A stretch of 64,000 nucleotides of DNA from Phycisphaeraceae bacterium (GTDB taxonomy: Bacteria; Planctomycetota; Phycisphaerae; Phycisphaerales; UBA1924), in assembly GCA_026126305.1 (NCBI GenBank), contig JAHCJI010000001.1, positions 434,001 to 498,000 on the forward strand, in the 5' to 3' direction. The translations under genes and the position numbers were made by a program. The number at the start of each line of letters is the position of its first letter. Position 1 is the stretch's first letter. Shown here piece after piece: positions 1 through 9,247 of this stretch. Under the pieces are notes generated by a model. It was given only the letters and a program-made list of their open reading frames with translations, was not told the DNA's origin and ran no database searches.

Positions 1-984
1 GTGCCAGACGTGCCGGGGAGGGCGAAAGGTCACCCCCTCCCCGTCGGCCGCCTTTCCGCTGAGGCCAAGCAACTTGCGATACCAAGGCAGGCCTCGACCC
101 TCCGAGCGACGGGCCAGCCCGCCCGTGCGCACCGTCAGCGTGCTGGCGGCTATCAAAACCAGGCTCAGCCCGCACGAGAGCACCACCCACGCCCGAACGG
201 GACGCTCGAGCATGAACGCCGCAAGCCCGCTCCGCGAGCCCGTGTCGGCACTGGGGTAGGTGGTGGGGTTGAGCAGGGCGTCCAGCGCCAGGAAGGGATT
301 CACCCCGGTCATCCACGTCACGCCCCGACCCGACGGGCCAGCCCCCATCCCGCTCTGTCGAAGCCAGGAGTCCAGCCCCCAACTCACGCCCAGGTACGTC
401 ACCACGGCCACATAAAAGGTAAAGACCGCCCGCCGCCCCGCCACGCGGCTGACCGCCAGCGCAATGGCGATAGCGCCCACCAGCAGCGCCGCCGACGCCG
501 CCACCAGGTAACTGGTAAAGATGCTCCGCCCCGGCACACCGCCGAAATACTGCGTCAACGCGAACAGGGGCAGGCTCGCAAAGAGCAACGCAAGCACGAA
601 GAACAACCGCCCCAGCAGGTTCCCAAGCACGATCTGCAACCGGCTCAGCGGCGTGGTCAGCAGTACCTCCCAAGTCCGCGGGCTGGCCTCCTGAGCGATG
701 GCCCCGGCCATGAACACCGGGCTCAGCACGCAGATCAGCAGGATCTGAAGGTACGCAACCGACGTGAACGTGCCCGCGCCCGCTTCGGCCAGGCGACGGA
801 ACGACACGGCACCCCCGCCACCGGTCTGGGTCAGCAGGGCCCAGAGCATCACAAGCACAAGCAGCGCCAGGTACGCCGACCGGATCAGCATGTGCCGGCT
901 GCGCCGAGAGCCGTTCTGCACGAGGCGGACGGCGATGGGGTTGGCCGGTGCCAAGTTTAAGAGATAGCGCAGGAAGACGGGCAT
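1..984 (-). CDS. ABC-2 type transporter permease, 3' end outside window
   Basis: Reading the minus strand from ATG at 984, the frame stays open for 328 codons to the window edge, so the C-terminus is missing. Hydrophobic segments lie near residues 36-52, 75-97, 124-145, 157-178, 187-203 and 275-290. The stretch EASPRTWEVLLTTPLSR (about 99-115) is the hallmark cytoplasmic loop of ABC-2 permeases (gliding/Nos-type exporters), after the second membrane segment. It would be the membrane half of an export ABC transporter; the ATPase gene must lie outside the window. The substrate cannot be inferred. The plus strand across this region has a long open frame, but it is a low-complexity Arg/Gln-rich shadow. 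Confidence 0.85.
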   Translation of the reverse strand, partial: MPVFLRYLLNLAPANPIAVRLVQNGSRRSRHMLIRSAYLALLVLVMLWALLTQTGGGGAVSFRRLAEAGAGTFTSVAYLQILLICVLSPVFMAGAIAQEASPRTWEVLLTTPLSRLQIVLGNLLGRLFFVLALLFASLPLFALTQYFGGVPGRSIFTSYLVAASAALLVGAIAIALAVSRVAGRRAVFTFYVAVVTYLGVSWGLDSWLRQSGMGAGPSGRGVTWMTGVNPFLALDALLNPTTYPSADTGSRSGLAAFMLERPVRAWVVLSCGLSLVLIAASTLTVRTGGLARRSEGRGLPWYRKLLGLSGKAADGEGVTFRPPRHVWH

Positions 985-1223
985 CGGGAGCCATGGTACC
1001 GGGCTATCGGGCCCAAGGTGGCGTTCCGATCGTAGCGATCAGCGCATTATCGAACCAAACAAAATTAGAATATCAATTTAGGCAAGTCTCAGAACACAAA
1101 TTTTTGACATTTTAGGGACTTCAGCAATAGCCACGAGCAAGATTTCGGTCATACTACTTGAACGAGATCCAAATACGGCGGCCGGGTGGTCGCTGTTCAG
1201 GTGTGTTTTGAGAGGAGACAGAC

Positions 1224-1850
1224 ATGCGCGCATTCATGACTCTTGGGGCCGTTGTCGCCATCGCCGGTTTGGCGTCGGCCCAGGTTTGGGATGAGGTCGG
1301 CGACGCCGGCGAGAACGGCATCGGCGATGCCCAGATCACCGTGGGCGTCGGTGCCCTGACCGAGATCCGTGGTTTCGGCGAGGCCTTCGGCGCCGACGTC
1401 TACCAGATTCGCATCACCGACATCGCGGGCTTCTCGGCCTCGACCATCGGTGGCGCCAGCTACGACACCCAGCTGTTCCTGTTTGCCGCCGACGGCAGCG
1501 GCATCACCGAGAACGATGACGCCAGCGGCCTCCAGTCCCTGATCAACAACCAGGGCCTCATCGGCTCGGGCGCTGCTCCGGGCATCTACTACCTGGCCAT
1601 CTCGTCCTTCAACCGCGACCCCCGCGACGCCGACGGCTTGGCCATGTTCGGCTTCACCAGCTGGCCCGGCGAGCGCGCCGACCAGCGCCAGCCCACCAGC
1701 AGCAACCCCTTCGTTTCGTGGAGCGATTCGGGCGGCGGCTCGGGCGACTACACGATCTTCCTGACCGGTGCCGAGTACGCCGTTCCGGCTCCGGCCTCGC
1801 TGGCCCTGTTGGGTCTGGGCGGCCTGGCCGCTCTCCGCCGTCGTCGCTGA
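1224..1850 (+). CDS. PEP-CTERM-like exported protein
   Basis: A 208-residue secreted protein. The N-terminus has a signal peptide (MRAFMTLGAVVAIAGLASAQ, cleavage expected after the AxA). The body is rich in Asp/Gly/Ser with no catalytic motif that I recognise; it resembles extracellular domains found with bacterial pre-peptidase C-terminal folds. The last 23 residues match the PEP-CTERM pattern in its VPAP form: VPAPASLALLGLGG then LAALRRRR, i.e. a short motif, a hydrophobic helix and an Arg cluster. In known systems this tail is processed by an exosortase. A strong ribosome site (GAGAGGAGA) precedes the ATG, and a rho-independent terminator follows 27 bases after the stop, so it is probably transcribed alone. 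Confidence 0.9.
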   Translation: MRAFMTLGAVVAIAGLASAQVWDEVGDAGENGIGDAQITVGVGALTEIRGFGEAFGADVYQIRITDIAGFSASTIGGASYDTQLFLFAADGSGITENDDASGLQSLINNQGLIGSGAAPGIYYLAISSFNRDPRDADGLAMFGFTSWPGERADQRQPTSSNPFVSWSDSGGGSGDYTIFLTGAEYAVPAPASLALLGLGGLAALRRRR

Positions 1851-1877
1851 TTCGACACCCATTTTCCGACTCGTGAG

Positions 1878-1904
1878 ACGCCCCATCGGTTGGGGCGTTT
1901 TTTC
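1878..1904 (+). terminator. Rho-independent terminator of the PEP-CTERM gene
   Basis: The inverted repeat ACGCCCC / GGGGCGT, with a 7-base loop, is followed directly by a run of T residues. It lies 27 bases past the stop codon. Confidence 0.88.
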
Positions 1905-1946
1905 TTCCGCCCGTGAACCGCGCAGCCCGGATTGTTCAATTTTTGC

Positions 1947-1975
1947 TTGAATCAGACTAAGGCTTCGGGTACATT
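1947..1975 (+). promoter_or_regulatory. Candidate sigma-70-type promoter for the dockerin-anchored protein
   Basis: TTGAAT (1947-1952) and TACATT (1970-1975) are separated by exactly 17 bases. Each box matches the housekeeping consensus at 4 of 6 positions. The element lies in an AT-richer stretch between the preceding terminator and the GTG start at 2083, which would give a leader of roughly 100 bases. Confidence 0.45.
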
Positions 1976-2082
1976 GGCAAAGTCTGCTCGAACCATGCGA
2001 TGGGTCCATCGCACGCCCGCCGACGGTCGGGATACATCGTGAAACCCCCGCCCGAACGGGTGCAGAATCGAAGGAGAGTCTC

Positions 2083-3180
2083 GTGGAACGATTTGCAGTG
2101 ACCTTGGCCATCCTTGGGATGGCAGCCGCCGCTTCGGCCCAGACCGTCGTCGTCCTGGGCGATCTCACGCCGGGCGACCCGATCGCCGGCGATTTCCCGG
2201 CCGACCTGACCGGTGGCCAGCGCAGCCCCATCACATGGGACTTCTACACCATCGAAGTCCAGGCGGGCAAACTCGTCCGCATCGAGGTCGACCGCACCAC
2301 CGATGCGCTCGACCCGGTGTCGGCGGCCTTCTTCGGCGACGTCGAAGGCCAGCCCCTGCCGCCCGAGGGCACCTTCATCCTCGACGCCGCCTCGTTCCTG
2401 CCCATGGTCTTCGTGGCTTCGGGCGACGATAACGACCCGCCCGCCACAGGTGCCGGTCCCTTCGGCGACCCCAATTACACTTTCACCGCAGCCGCGACGG
2501 GCACCTACACCGTCATCGTCGCCAGTTTTGTCAGCGACCCGGGCGAACTGGGTTACATCGTCACCGCAACCATCGGCGACGCACCCACGGTCCGGCTGGA
2601 ACGCATCGGCGACACCACGTTCGGCGACCGCTTTAACCGGCCCAGCGGCCTGACCAGCCTGAGCACGTTTGCCACCGACGTGCCCTTTGAGGCACTCGAG
2701 ATCGAAGTCGCCGAGGATGGCTTCTTCACGGTCCTCAGCGACCAGACCAACTTCGGCTTGCGTTGGGACGGCTACCTGCTGGTGTACGAGGGTGGCTTCG
2801 ATCCATTCTCGCCGTTGGACGGCCTGATCGCCTTCAACGACGACTACCGCGGCGACCTGCTGCCCGGCACCGGCATCGGCTATTCGGGCGTCGAAAACGT
2901 CGCCATGCGCTCGGGCCTGCCATACGTCATCGTGCAGACAGGCTTTGACAACGACGACGCCGGCCCGTACCAAATCCAGGTCCTGGGCGACAGTGACGTG
3001 CGCATCTTCACCTGCATCGCCGACTTCGACGGCGATGGACAACTGACCATCTTCGACTTCCTGGCCTACCAGAACGCCTTTGCCGCCGGCGATCCGAGGG
3101 CAGACTGCGACGACGACGGCAGCCTGACCATCTTCGACTTCCTCTGCTTCCAGAACGCCTTTGCTGCCGGTTGCGAGTAA
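2083..3180 (+). CDS. Exported protein with C-terminal GC-type dockerin module
   Basis: A 365-residue protein starting at GTG with AAGGAGAG 12 bases upstream. A signal peptide ends around ASAQ (residue 20). The middle resembles two pre-peptidase C-terminal (PPC) beta-sandwich domains, with repeated G-x-Y-T-V-x-V-type strands (for example TGTYTVIVASF). The last 55 residues hold two EF-hand-like repeats, DFDGDGQLTIFDFL and DCDDDGSLTIFDFL, each followed by QNAFAAG and bounded by Cys. This is the planctomycete GC-type dockerin tail thought to anchor or sort exported proteins. The same tail ends the hydrolase at 61019-62458. No enzymatic domain is visible; a role in the cell envelope or matrix is inferred. 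Confidence 0.9.
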   Translation: MERFAVTLAILGMAAAASAQTVVVLGDLTPGDPIAGDFPADLTGGQRSPITWDFYTIEVQAGKLVRIEVDRTTDALDPVSAAFFGDVEGQPLPPEGTFILDAASFLPMVFVASGDDNDPPATGAGPFGDPNYTFTAAATGTYTVIVASFVSDPGELGYIVTATIGDAPTVRLERIGDTTFGDRFNRPSGLTSLSTFATDVPFEALEIEVAEDGFFTVLSDQTNFGLRWDGYLLVYEGGFDPFSPLDGLIAFNDDYRGDLLPGTGIGYSGVENVAMRSGLPYVIVQTGFDNDDAGPYQIQVLGDSDVRIFTCIADFDGDGQLTIFDFLAYQNAFAAGDPRADCDDDGSLTIFDFLCFQNAFAAGCE

Positions 3181-3197
3181 GCAACCAACGAAGGCCA

Positions 3198-3851
3198 TCA
3201 CGGGAAGGCAGGCTCGCTGACGACATGACGCAACTGGCCCGTGAACGGGTCGGCAAACTCCAGGCTCCACGCGTGCAACAGCAGGCGTGGGGCCTTTGTT
3301 GTGTCGCCGTAGAGCGGATCGCCCAAAATCGGCGCGCCAAGCCCACGCTCGTCGGCCGCGTGGACACGCAATTGGTGCCCGCGACCGGTGATGGGCGTGA
3401 ACTCCACGCGAGTGTCGGGGCCCTGATAGCCCAGCACGCGGTAGCGCGTCTGGCTGGGCCGCCCATCCTCGGCCACGATGTGCCGTGGGCGGTTGGGCCA
3501 ATCAACGCGCAGGGGCAAGTCGATCAGCCCCGCGTGCGAGGCGACATGCCCCTCGACCACCGCGATGTACCGCTTGGTGACGCGGCGGTGCTCAAAAACC
3601 TGGCTCATGGCCCGCTGCGCGTCGGCATCGAGCCCCACCACGATCAGCCCGCTGGTGTCCTGATCGAGCCGGTGGACGGTCATGGGCCCGCTGGCCCGGG
3701 GGTACATCGCTGCCACGCGCGATCGCACGCAGTCGGCCTTCTCGGGCCCGATGCCCGGCACGCTCAGCAGGCCGCTGGGCTTGTCGACCACCACGTACCG
3801 CCCCGTGTCCAGGACGATGCGCAGGGGGGGCTCGCGTGGGGTGTCGGGCAT
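3198..3851 (-). CDS. RluA-family pseudouridine synthase
   Basis: A 217-residue protein that isomerises uridine to pseudouridine in rRNA or tRNA. The family signature HRLDQDTSGL is at residues 60-69, with catalytic Asp63. GRGHQLRVHAADERGLGAPILGD carries the conserved R-x-H-Q-(I/L)-R-x-H block. It lacks an N-terminal S4 domain, so it belongs to the short RluA-like group (dual 23S/tRNA-Phe U32 modification in E. coli RluA). The exact target cannot be assigned. The gene converges on the dockerin protein with 17 bases between stops. Confidence 0.92.
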   Translation of the reverse strand: MPDTPREPPLRIVLDTGRYVVVDKPSGLLSVPGIGPEKADCVRSRVAAMYPRASGPMTVHRLDQDTSGLIVVGLDADAQRAMSQVFEHRRVTKRYIAVVEGHVASHAGLIDLPLRVDWPNRPRHIVAEDGRPSQTRYRVLGYQGPDTRVEFTPITGRGHQLRVHAADERGLGAPILGDPLYGDTTKAPRLLLHAWSLEFADPFTGQLRHVVSEPAFP

Positions 3852-3977
3852 GGGTGGGGACGATATACTCAGTCTCGTTGCGACAGAGTCTCAAGAGACG
3901 GGCTCCGGCATCCGGCATCCTGCCCCCGATTGCCGAAACCCGATTCCCGCCTACCCCCCGCCGACAGGAAGCCACGC

Positions 3978-5186
3978 ATGATTCGCCGCTCTCACTCCCT
4001 TGCCATCCTCCTCAGTCTTGCCGGGGCCGCCTTTGGCCAGCCCGCGGCCGATGATTGGCACGAGGCCGAGGCCGCCATCCTCACCGGCCATCGCCCCCTC
4101 ACCAGCCGCAACATGTTCACCCGCGCGGGCGAGGCGTACTTCAACACCAACAGCAGCATGGTCATCTTCCAGGCCACGCCCGTGCCCGACGATGGCTCGG
4201 CCCCCAGCCCGCACTACGAGATGTTCGTCGCCCCCTTCACCACCGACGAGCAGGGGCACATCGACGGCCTGTACACCCCCATCCGCGTCTCCACCGGCCA
4301 AAGCGCCAACACCTGCGGCTGGTTCCACCCCACACAGGCCAACATCGTGCTCTTTGGCAGCACCATCGAGCCGCCATCGGCGGCCAACGTGCCCGGCTAC
4401 CAGCGCGGCACCGGCCGATACGCATGGAGCTTCCCCACCGAGATGCAGATCGTCTCCGGCAGCATCAGTACCACCATCATCCCAGCCCAGGGCGAATCCG
4501 GATACCACGCCCTGAGACCGGCCATCACCGACCTGGTCTTCGATCGCCCCGGCTACACCGCCGAGGCCTCCTGGAGCCCAGACGGTCGCTCCATCCTTTA
4601 CGCCCAGGTCGACGAGGCCAAGAGCGACGCCGCCGGCCGGCCCGACGCCGACCTGTGGGTCTACGACACCAAGACCGGTGAACACCACCTGCTGGTCTCG
4701 GCCCCGGGTTACGACGGCGGCCCCTTCTTCAGCCCCTGCGGCACGCGCATCTGTTACAGATCCGACCGCCGCGGCGACAACATGCTGCAACTGTTCGTGG
4801 CAGACCTGAACATGAACGAGCAAGGCGTGCCCGTGGGCATCGCCCGTGAGATCCAGTTGACCGACAACCAGCACGTCAACTGGGCTCCCTACTGGCACCC
4901 CGAAGGCGACCTGCTGGTCTACGCCTCCAGCGAGGCGGGGCACCACAACTACGAGATCTTCGCCATCTGGGCCGACCCCAGCCGCGGTACCACCCCGGTC
5001 CGTGTGACCTACGCCCCAGGTGCCGACGTGCTGCCCGTCTTCAGCCCCGATGGACAGTACCTCATGTGGACGGCCCAGCGCGGCGAGTTGGCCCAGGGCG
5101 AGCAACGCCCCAGCAGCCAACTCTGGATCGCACGCGTGAACAACCACGCCCTGCGTGAAAAACTCCGCAAGGCCAACGGCGCCTAA
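3978..5186 (+). CDS. TolB-like PD40 beta-propeller exported protein
   Basis: A 402-residue protein with a signal peptide (MIRRSHSLAILLSLAGAAFGQ). It contains several PD40/WD40-like blades typical of TolB and DPP-IV-like propellers: ASWSPDGRSILYAQ, PFFSPCGTRICYRSDR, APYWHPEGDLLVYAS and PVFSPDGQYLMWTA. ATG at 3978 is chosen because it opens the signal peptide and has GGAAG upstream; the frame extends further 5' only as a random open reading. No hydrolase domain follows the propeller, so it is probably a periplasmic binding or scaffold protein rather than a peptidase. A second PD40 protein is encoded at 20768-22126. Confidence 0.88.
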   Translation: MIRRSHSLAILLSLAGAAFGQPAADDWHEAEAAILTGHRPLTSRNMFTRAGEAYFNTNSSMVIFQATPVPDDGSAPSPHYEMFVAPFTTDEQGHIDGLYTPIRVSTGQSANTCGWFHPTQANIVLFGSTIEPPSAANVPGYQRGTGRYAWSFPTEMQIVSGSISTTIIPAQGESGYHALRPAITDLVFDRPGYTAEASWSPDGRSILYAQVDEAKSDAAGRPDADLWVYDTKTGEHHLLVSAPGYDGGPFFSPCGTRICYRSDRRGDNMLQLFVADLNMNEQGVPVGIAREIQLTDNQHVNWAPYWHPEGDLLVYASSEAGHHNYEIFAIWADPSRGTTPVRVTYAPGADVLPVFSPDGQYLMWTAQRGELAQGEQRPSSQLWIARVNNHALREKLRKANGA

Positions 5187-5217
5187 CAGCCGTTCCATGA
5201 CCGGGCCGGCAATCGAA

Positions 5218-7995
5218 TCATGCCGAGCGGGCGGTGGCGTGTTCCTTCAGGATGGGGCGTTCGAACGAACTCACGGCGTTCTTGGGCATCTCTTCCAGGA
5301 TCAGCGCGTCGATGGTGGGTGCCTGCTCGAGGGGCTTGCCCTGTGCGTCGGTCAGGGGCGTGCCGTCCAGGCGCGTGATGATGGGCGTGGGGTGGGCACG
5401 CTCGTGGGCCTCGAGTTGGCCTTGCAGGTCGGCCTGCTTGCGGTCACCCAGTTCGCTCCACTTGCCCCGGCCACGACACTTGGGGAAGCGTGAGCAACTG
5501 AGCCAAGGCCCGCGGGCACCGCTGCGAAGGTTGAGCGCCGCTTCGCAAAGGGGGCAAGGCAGGTCGGTCGTCAACGCGGGCACCGAAGGCGCTACGACGT
5601 GCTCCTTCTTGTCGATGTTCAGGATCAGCCCGTCCTCGGGGCTCTCGCCCTCGGCCAGGTCGGTGGCGATGAACGGCCCGAAGCGCCCGGTGCGATAGAC
5701 CATGGGACGGCCCGTGCGCGGGCAGCGCACGTCGACATACTCGACGGGTCGAGGACGACCCTGGCTGTCGACCGGGCACGCGTAGTTGCATGCAGGGTAG
5801 TTGCTGCAACTCAGGAAGCGCCCGTTCTTCCCGAAGCGGTAGACCAGTTCGGCCCCGTCCTTGGGGCAGAGATAATCGCTCGGCAGGACCTCGGCCTTGG
5901 CGTGCTGGAGGTTCTCCATCGCGTGCTCGAGGCTCTGCTTGAACGGACCGTAAAACCGCTCGAGCATGTCGATCCAGTCGAGGTGCTCTTCCTCGATCTT
6001 GTCGAGCTGGGCCTCCATCTCGCGGGTGTATCCCAGGTCGAGGATGCGCGGGAAGGCCTCCACAAGCTTGTCGGTCACGACCTCCCCCAGGTCGGTGGCG
6101 TGGAAGCGCCGCTCGCGCTGTTCGACGTACTTGCGGTCCTCGATGGTCTGCACGATGCTGGCGTAGGTGCTGGGACGGCCGATGCCCTCGCTCTCGAGGG
6201 TCTTGATGAGGCTCGCCTCGGTGTAGCGCGGCGGCGGGCTGGTGAAGCGCTGGCGGGGGTCGATGCCAAAGGCGTGCATCGTGGCCCGCTCACGCACGCT
6301 GGGAAGCGTCGCCTCGTCGCTGGCCGTGGGCACGCCGGCAACCTTGAGGTAGCCATCAAACACCAGCACGCGCCCGGTGGCCTTGAAGGTCAGCGTCTCG
6401 CTCTTGCCGCCGTCGATCAGGATCGTCGTCGCGTCCCACTGGGCGGCGGCCATCTGGCACGCGACGAAACGCTGCCAGATGATCTCGTACAACTTCGCCT
6501 GGTCGGGCTTGAGGATGCCTCGCACCCGGTCGGGCGTGTAGGCCACGTTGGTGGGGCGGATGGCCTCGTGGGCCTCCTGAGCGCTCTTGTTGCTGCTGCC
6601 AAAGAAGTTGGGCTTCTCGGGCAGGTAGGCGTCGCCGTAGGTCTTGGCGATGTGCTCACGCGCCATGTTCAACGCTTCGCCGGCGATGTGCGTGCTGTCC
6701 GTCCGCATGTAGGTGATCAGGCCCACGGGACCCTCACCGGGGATGTCCACGCCCTCGTACAGCGCCTGGGCCGCGCTCATGGTCCGCCGGGCACCAAAGC
6801 CCAGACGCGTGCTGGCCGCCTGCTGGAGCGTGGAAGTAATGAACGGCGCGGGCGGGCGCGAACTGGTCCGCTTGGTCTCGATCGATCGCACCGTCCAGGG
6901 CAGGTTCGCGTCGGCCACGCCCGAGATCGTGCGCACCCAACGGGCCGGGCCCTTGGCCCCGGGGTCTTCTTGCACCGTCGAGCGGATGCCGGTCAGCCCC
7001 GCGCTCTCGAGCACCCGCTCGACGCGAGCGGTCAGGTCCATCGGCTCGGCGTCGCCCGGCTGGCCAATCTCAAACTTCTGCCCGCCAACTTCTACCAGTT
7101 CGGCCCGGAAGGCGTTGTGCTTGGCAAGCCAGGCGTTCTGGGACTTGAGGGTGGGCGGGTTGCCCTTCTCGTCGCGTTCGCCCAGCAAGGTGGCCCACTG
7201 GGGGGCGAGCTTGCTCGCGCTGGCCATGTCGCCCACGAAACTGGCGCTGATCGACCACTCCTCATCGGGCACGAACGCGCGGATCTCACGCTCGCGGTCG
7301 ACTACCAGCCGAACGGCCACGCTCTGCACCCGGCCCGCGCTCAGGCCACGGGTCACCTTCTTCCAAAGCAGCGGCGAGACCTGGTAGCCCACGATGCGGT
7401 CCAGGATGCGGCGGGCCTGCTGGGCGTTAACCTTGTCCACGTCGATGGGGTGGGGGTTCTGGAAGGCCTTGGAGATCTCGGCCTTGGTGATGGCGGCGAA
7501 CACCACACGCTTGGCGTCGGCGGCGTCGATGCCGATCTCTTGCGCCAGATGCCAGGCGATGGCCTCGCCCTCGCGGTCCAAGTCGGTGGCAAACCAGACG
7601 CTGCCGCCGCCGCTGGCCGCGTCGCTGGCGGCCTTCTTCAGCTCCCGCACCACCGCCTCCTTGCCGCTCAGCACGCGGTAGGTGGGGGTAAAGCGCTTCT
7701 CGAGGTTCACGCCCGGCACGGGGCTCTTGTCGCCCTTGTCGGCCTTCTCGGGCAGGTCTCGCACGTGGCCCACGCTGGCCAGCACGACGTACTTGTCGCC
7801 CAGATACTTATTGATGGTCTTGGCCTTGCTGGGGCTCTCGACGATGACCAAGTCCTTGCCCTTGGCGGCCCCGGCCTTATACCCCGTGCCCCGGCTGGGC
7901 CGAGCGGCGCGTGCGGGGGCCTTGGGGCTGGCAGCCTTGGCGGCGGTTTTTGTGGCGGTCTTTTTTGAGGTTCGTTTGGTTGTTTTCTTCGCCAT
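5218..7995 (-). CDS. topA: DNA topoisomerase I
   Basis: Type IA topoisomerase of 925 residues that relaxes negative supercoils. After a Lys/Ala-rich basic tail (1-45) comes the TOPRIM domain (LVIVESPSKAKTINKYLG, 49-66; ATDLDREGEAIAWHLA, 135-150). The active-site segment is GLITYMRTDSTHI, with Tyr428 and Arg430. LSAGRVQSVAVRLV (217-230) is also family-typical. The C-terminus has Cys-rich topoisomerase zinc ribbons (CPKDGAEL...CSNYPAC; CPLCEAAL...CSRFPKC). The basic N-terminal extension is longer than in E. coli and may add DNA contacts (inference). It stands alone, with about 180 bases free on its upstream side and 31 bases to the PD40 gene. Confidence 0.98.
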   Translation of the reverse strand: MAKKTTKRTSKKTATKTAAKAASPKAPARAARPSRGTGYKAGAAKGKDLVIVESPSKAKTINKYLGDKYVVLASVGHVRDLPEKADKGDKSPVPGVNLEKRFTPTYRVLSGKEAVVRELKKAASDAASGGGSVWFATDLDREGEAIAWHLAQEIGIDAADAKRVVFAAITKAEISKAFQNPHPIDVDKVNAQQARRILDRIVGYQVSPLLWKKVTRGLSAGRVQSVAVRLVVDREREIRAFVPDEEWSISASFVGDMASASKLAPQWATLLGERDEKGNPPTLKSQNAWLAKHNAFRAELVEVGGQKFEIGQPGDAEPMDLTARVERVLESAGLTGIRSTVQEDPGAKGPARWVRTISGVADANLPWTVRSIETKRTSSRPPAPFITSTLQQAASTRLGFGARRTMSAAQALYEGVDIPGEGPVGLITYMRTDSTHIAGEALNMAREHIAKTYGDAYLPEKPNFFGSSNKSAQEAHEAIRPTNVAYTPDRVRGILKPDQAKLYEIIWQRFVACQMAAAQWDATTILIDGGKSETLTFKATGRVLVFDGYLKVAGVPTASDEATLPSVRERATMHAFGIDPRQRFTSPPPRYTEASLIKTLESEGIGRPSTYASIVQTIEDRKYVEQRERRFHATDLGEVVTDKLVEAFPRILDLGYTREMEAQLDKIEEEHLDWIDMLERFYGPFKQSLEHAMENLQHAKAEVLPSDYLCPKDGAELVYRFGKNGRFLSCSNYPACNYACPVDSQGRPRPVEYVDVRCPRTGRPMVYRTGRFGPFIATDLAEGESPEDGLILNIDKKEHVVAPSVPALTTDLPCPLCEAALNLRSGARGPWLSCSRFPKCRGRGKWSELGDRKQADLQGQLEAHERAHPTPIITRLDGTPLTDAQGKPLEQAPTIDALILEEMPKNAVSSFERPILKEHATARSA

Positions 7996-8175
7996 CTGGT
8001 CCGCCGATTGCTATCCGCACTACCCGCCGTCCGGCCGCACGGCCCACGTACTGGCAGACAGGGAATGTCGCCAGCGGGTCGATGTCAAGCGCCAGGCCCG
8101 CCCATGGGCCCCGCCGGGCTGTTCCATCGGCTTACGAGGACCCTTTGGCCCTTGTTCCCGGGCCAAGATTCGATC

Positions 8176-9201
8176 TCATGGCGTGGACAAGCTGTTGGTT
8201 GTTGGCCCAGAATCCAATCTAAAGCATTGCCGGACAATCGCTTGCGCCATGTCGTGGACGGTGGCTGATTGGGGATCAAATCGCAGGCTCATCGGCTGTG
8301 TACGCGGCGTGGCCGCCAGACGGCGCAGCCACGTACGCTGGTTCTTGGCAAAGCGGCGGGTCTCGATCTTGATCCGTTCGACAGCGTCTTCGAGGGAAAA
8401 CCCCGAGTCGAGATGCTCGAGGATCTGCTTCGTGCCCAGGGCCTGGGACGCTTGCGGGCCAAGGCGGCCGGCCTCGTGCAGGCCGCGGGTCTCCTCGACC
8501 AGGCCCGCCTCGACCATGGCCCGCACGCGGGCGTTGATGCGATGGTTGGTACTGGGCGTGTCCGAGAGCAGCGTGACCAGCAACAGGCGGTCCGCCAGCG
8601 GGTGGCCGCCGGGACCGCTGGCGTCCCATTGGGCCTGGTGCTCGCTGATGGGCCTGCCCGTCAGCCGGTAGACCTCCACAGCCCGGATCGTGCGTCGTTT
8701 GTCGGCGGGGTGGATGCGTCCGGCCGCGATCGGGTCCACCCGCTCCAGTTCGGCCCGCAGCAGGTCGGCGGGCATGGCCGACAGCTGCGCCCGCAGGGCC
8801 TCGTCGGCAGCGGGCCCCTCGAAGAGCCCATCGAAGAGGGCCTTGATGTACAGGTGTGTGCCCCCGGCCACGATGGGCCAGCCGTCCCGGCCCTCGATCT
8901 GGGCGACGGCCTGGGTGGCCCGTTCCAGCCAGCGGGCCACGGAAAAGGCCCCGCCCGCGTCGTCGGGTTCGAGGATGTCGATCAGGAAGTGCTCCACGCC
9001 CTGACGCTCCACGGGCGTGGGCTTGCCGGTGGCGATGTCCAAGCCGCGGTAGACCTGGAACGCGTCGGCCGACACGACCCCGGCGGCACCGGCGGCCACT
9101 AGCCCCCGCTGCTGGGCCACCTTGGCACAGGCCACGGCCAGGGCGGTCTTGCCGCTGGCGGTGGGCCCGGCGATGACGGGGATCAGGGGCCGATCGGGCA
9201 T
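8176..9201 (-). CDS. miaA: tRNA dimethylallyltransferase
   Basis: Transfers a dimethylallyl group to N6 of A37 in tRNAs reading UNN codons. The P-loop GPTASGKT is at residues 12-19. SADAFQVYRGLDIATGKPT matches the conserved D-S/A-x-Q-x-Y-x-x-M/L-D-I-x-T-x-K block, and GGTHLYIKALFDGL is the acceptor-binding motif. I chose ATG 9201 because it starts right at the P-loop domain; an upstream in-frame ATG at 9231 would add ten residues. Neither has a clear ribosome site. It follows ribBA by under 50 bases and is probably co-transcribed. Length (341) is near the usual 300-320. Confidence 0.95.
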   Translation of the reverse strand: MPDRPLIPVIAGPTASGKTALAVACAKVAQQRGLVAAGAAGVVSADAFQVYRGLDIATGKPTPVERQGVEHFLIDILEPDDAGGAFSVARWLERATQAVAQIEGRDGWPIVAGGTHLYIKALFDGLFEGPAADEALRAQLSAMPADLLRAELERVDPIAAGRIHPADKRRTIRAVEVYRLTGRPISEHQAQWDASGPGGHPLADRLLLVTLLSDTPSTNHRINARVRAMVEAGLVEETRGLHEAGRLGPQASQALGTKQILEHLDSGFSLEDAVERIKIETRRFAKNQRTWLRRLAATPRTQPMSLRFDPQSATVHDMAQAIVRQCFRLDSGPTTNSLSTP

Positions 9202-9247
9202 GGCCAACGGTATTCGTGGGCCCCAGGGCAACTGGCGACCAAAGCCA

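Noticed and set aside
1..960. Long open frame on the plus strand at the left edge
   Set aside because: It is rich in Arg/Gln/His with no fold-like pattern, and the opposite strand encodes a clear ABC-2 permease with membrane helices.
1104..1132. TTGACA promoter before the PEP-CTERM gene
   Set aside because: A perfect -35 word is present, but no acceptable -10 box lies 16-18 bases further on, so it is not listed as a feature.
5599..7968. 789-codon open frame opposite topA
   Set aside because: Same reason: the reverse strand carries complete topoisomerase I motifs.
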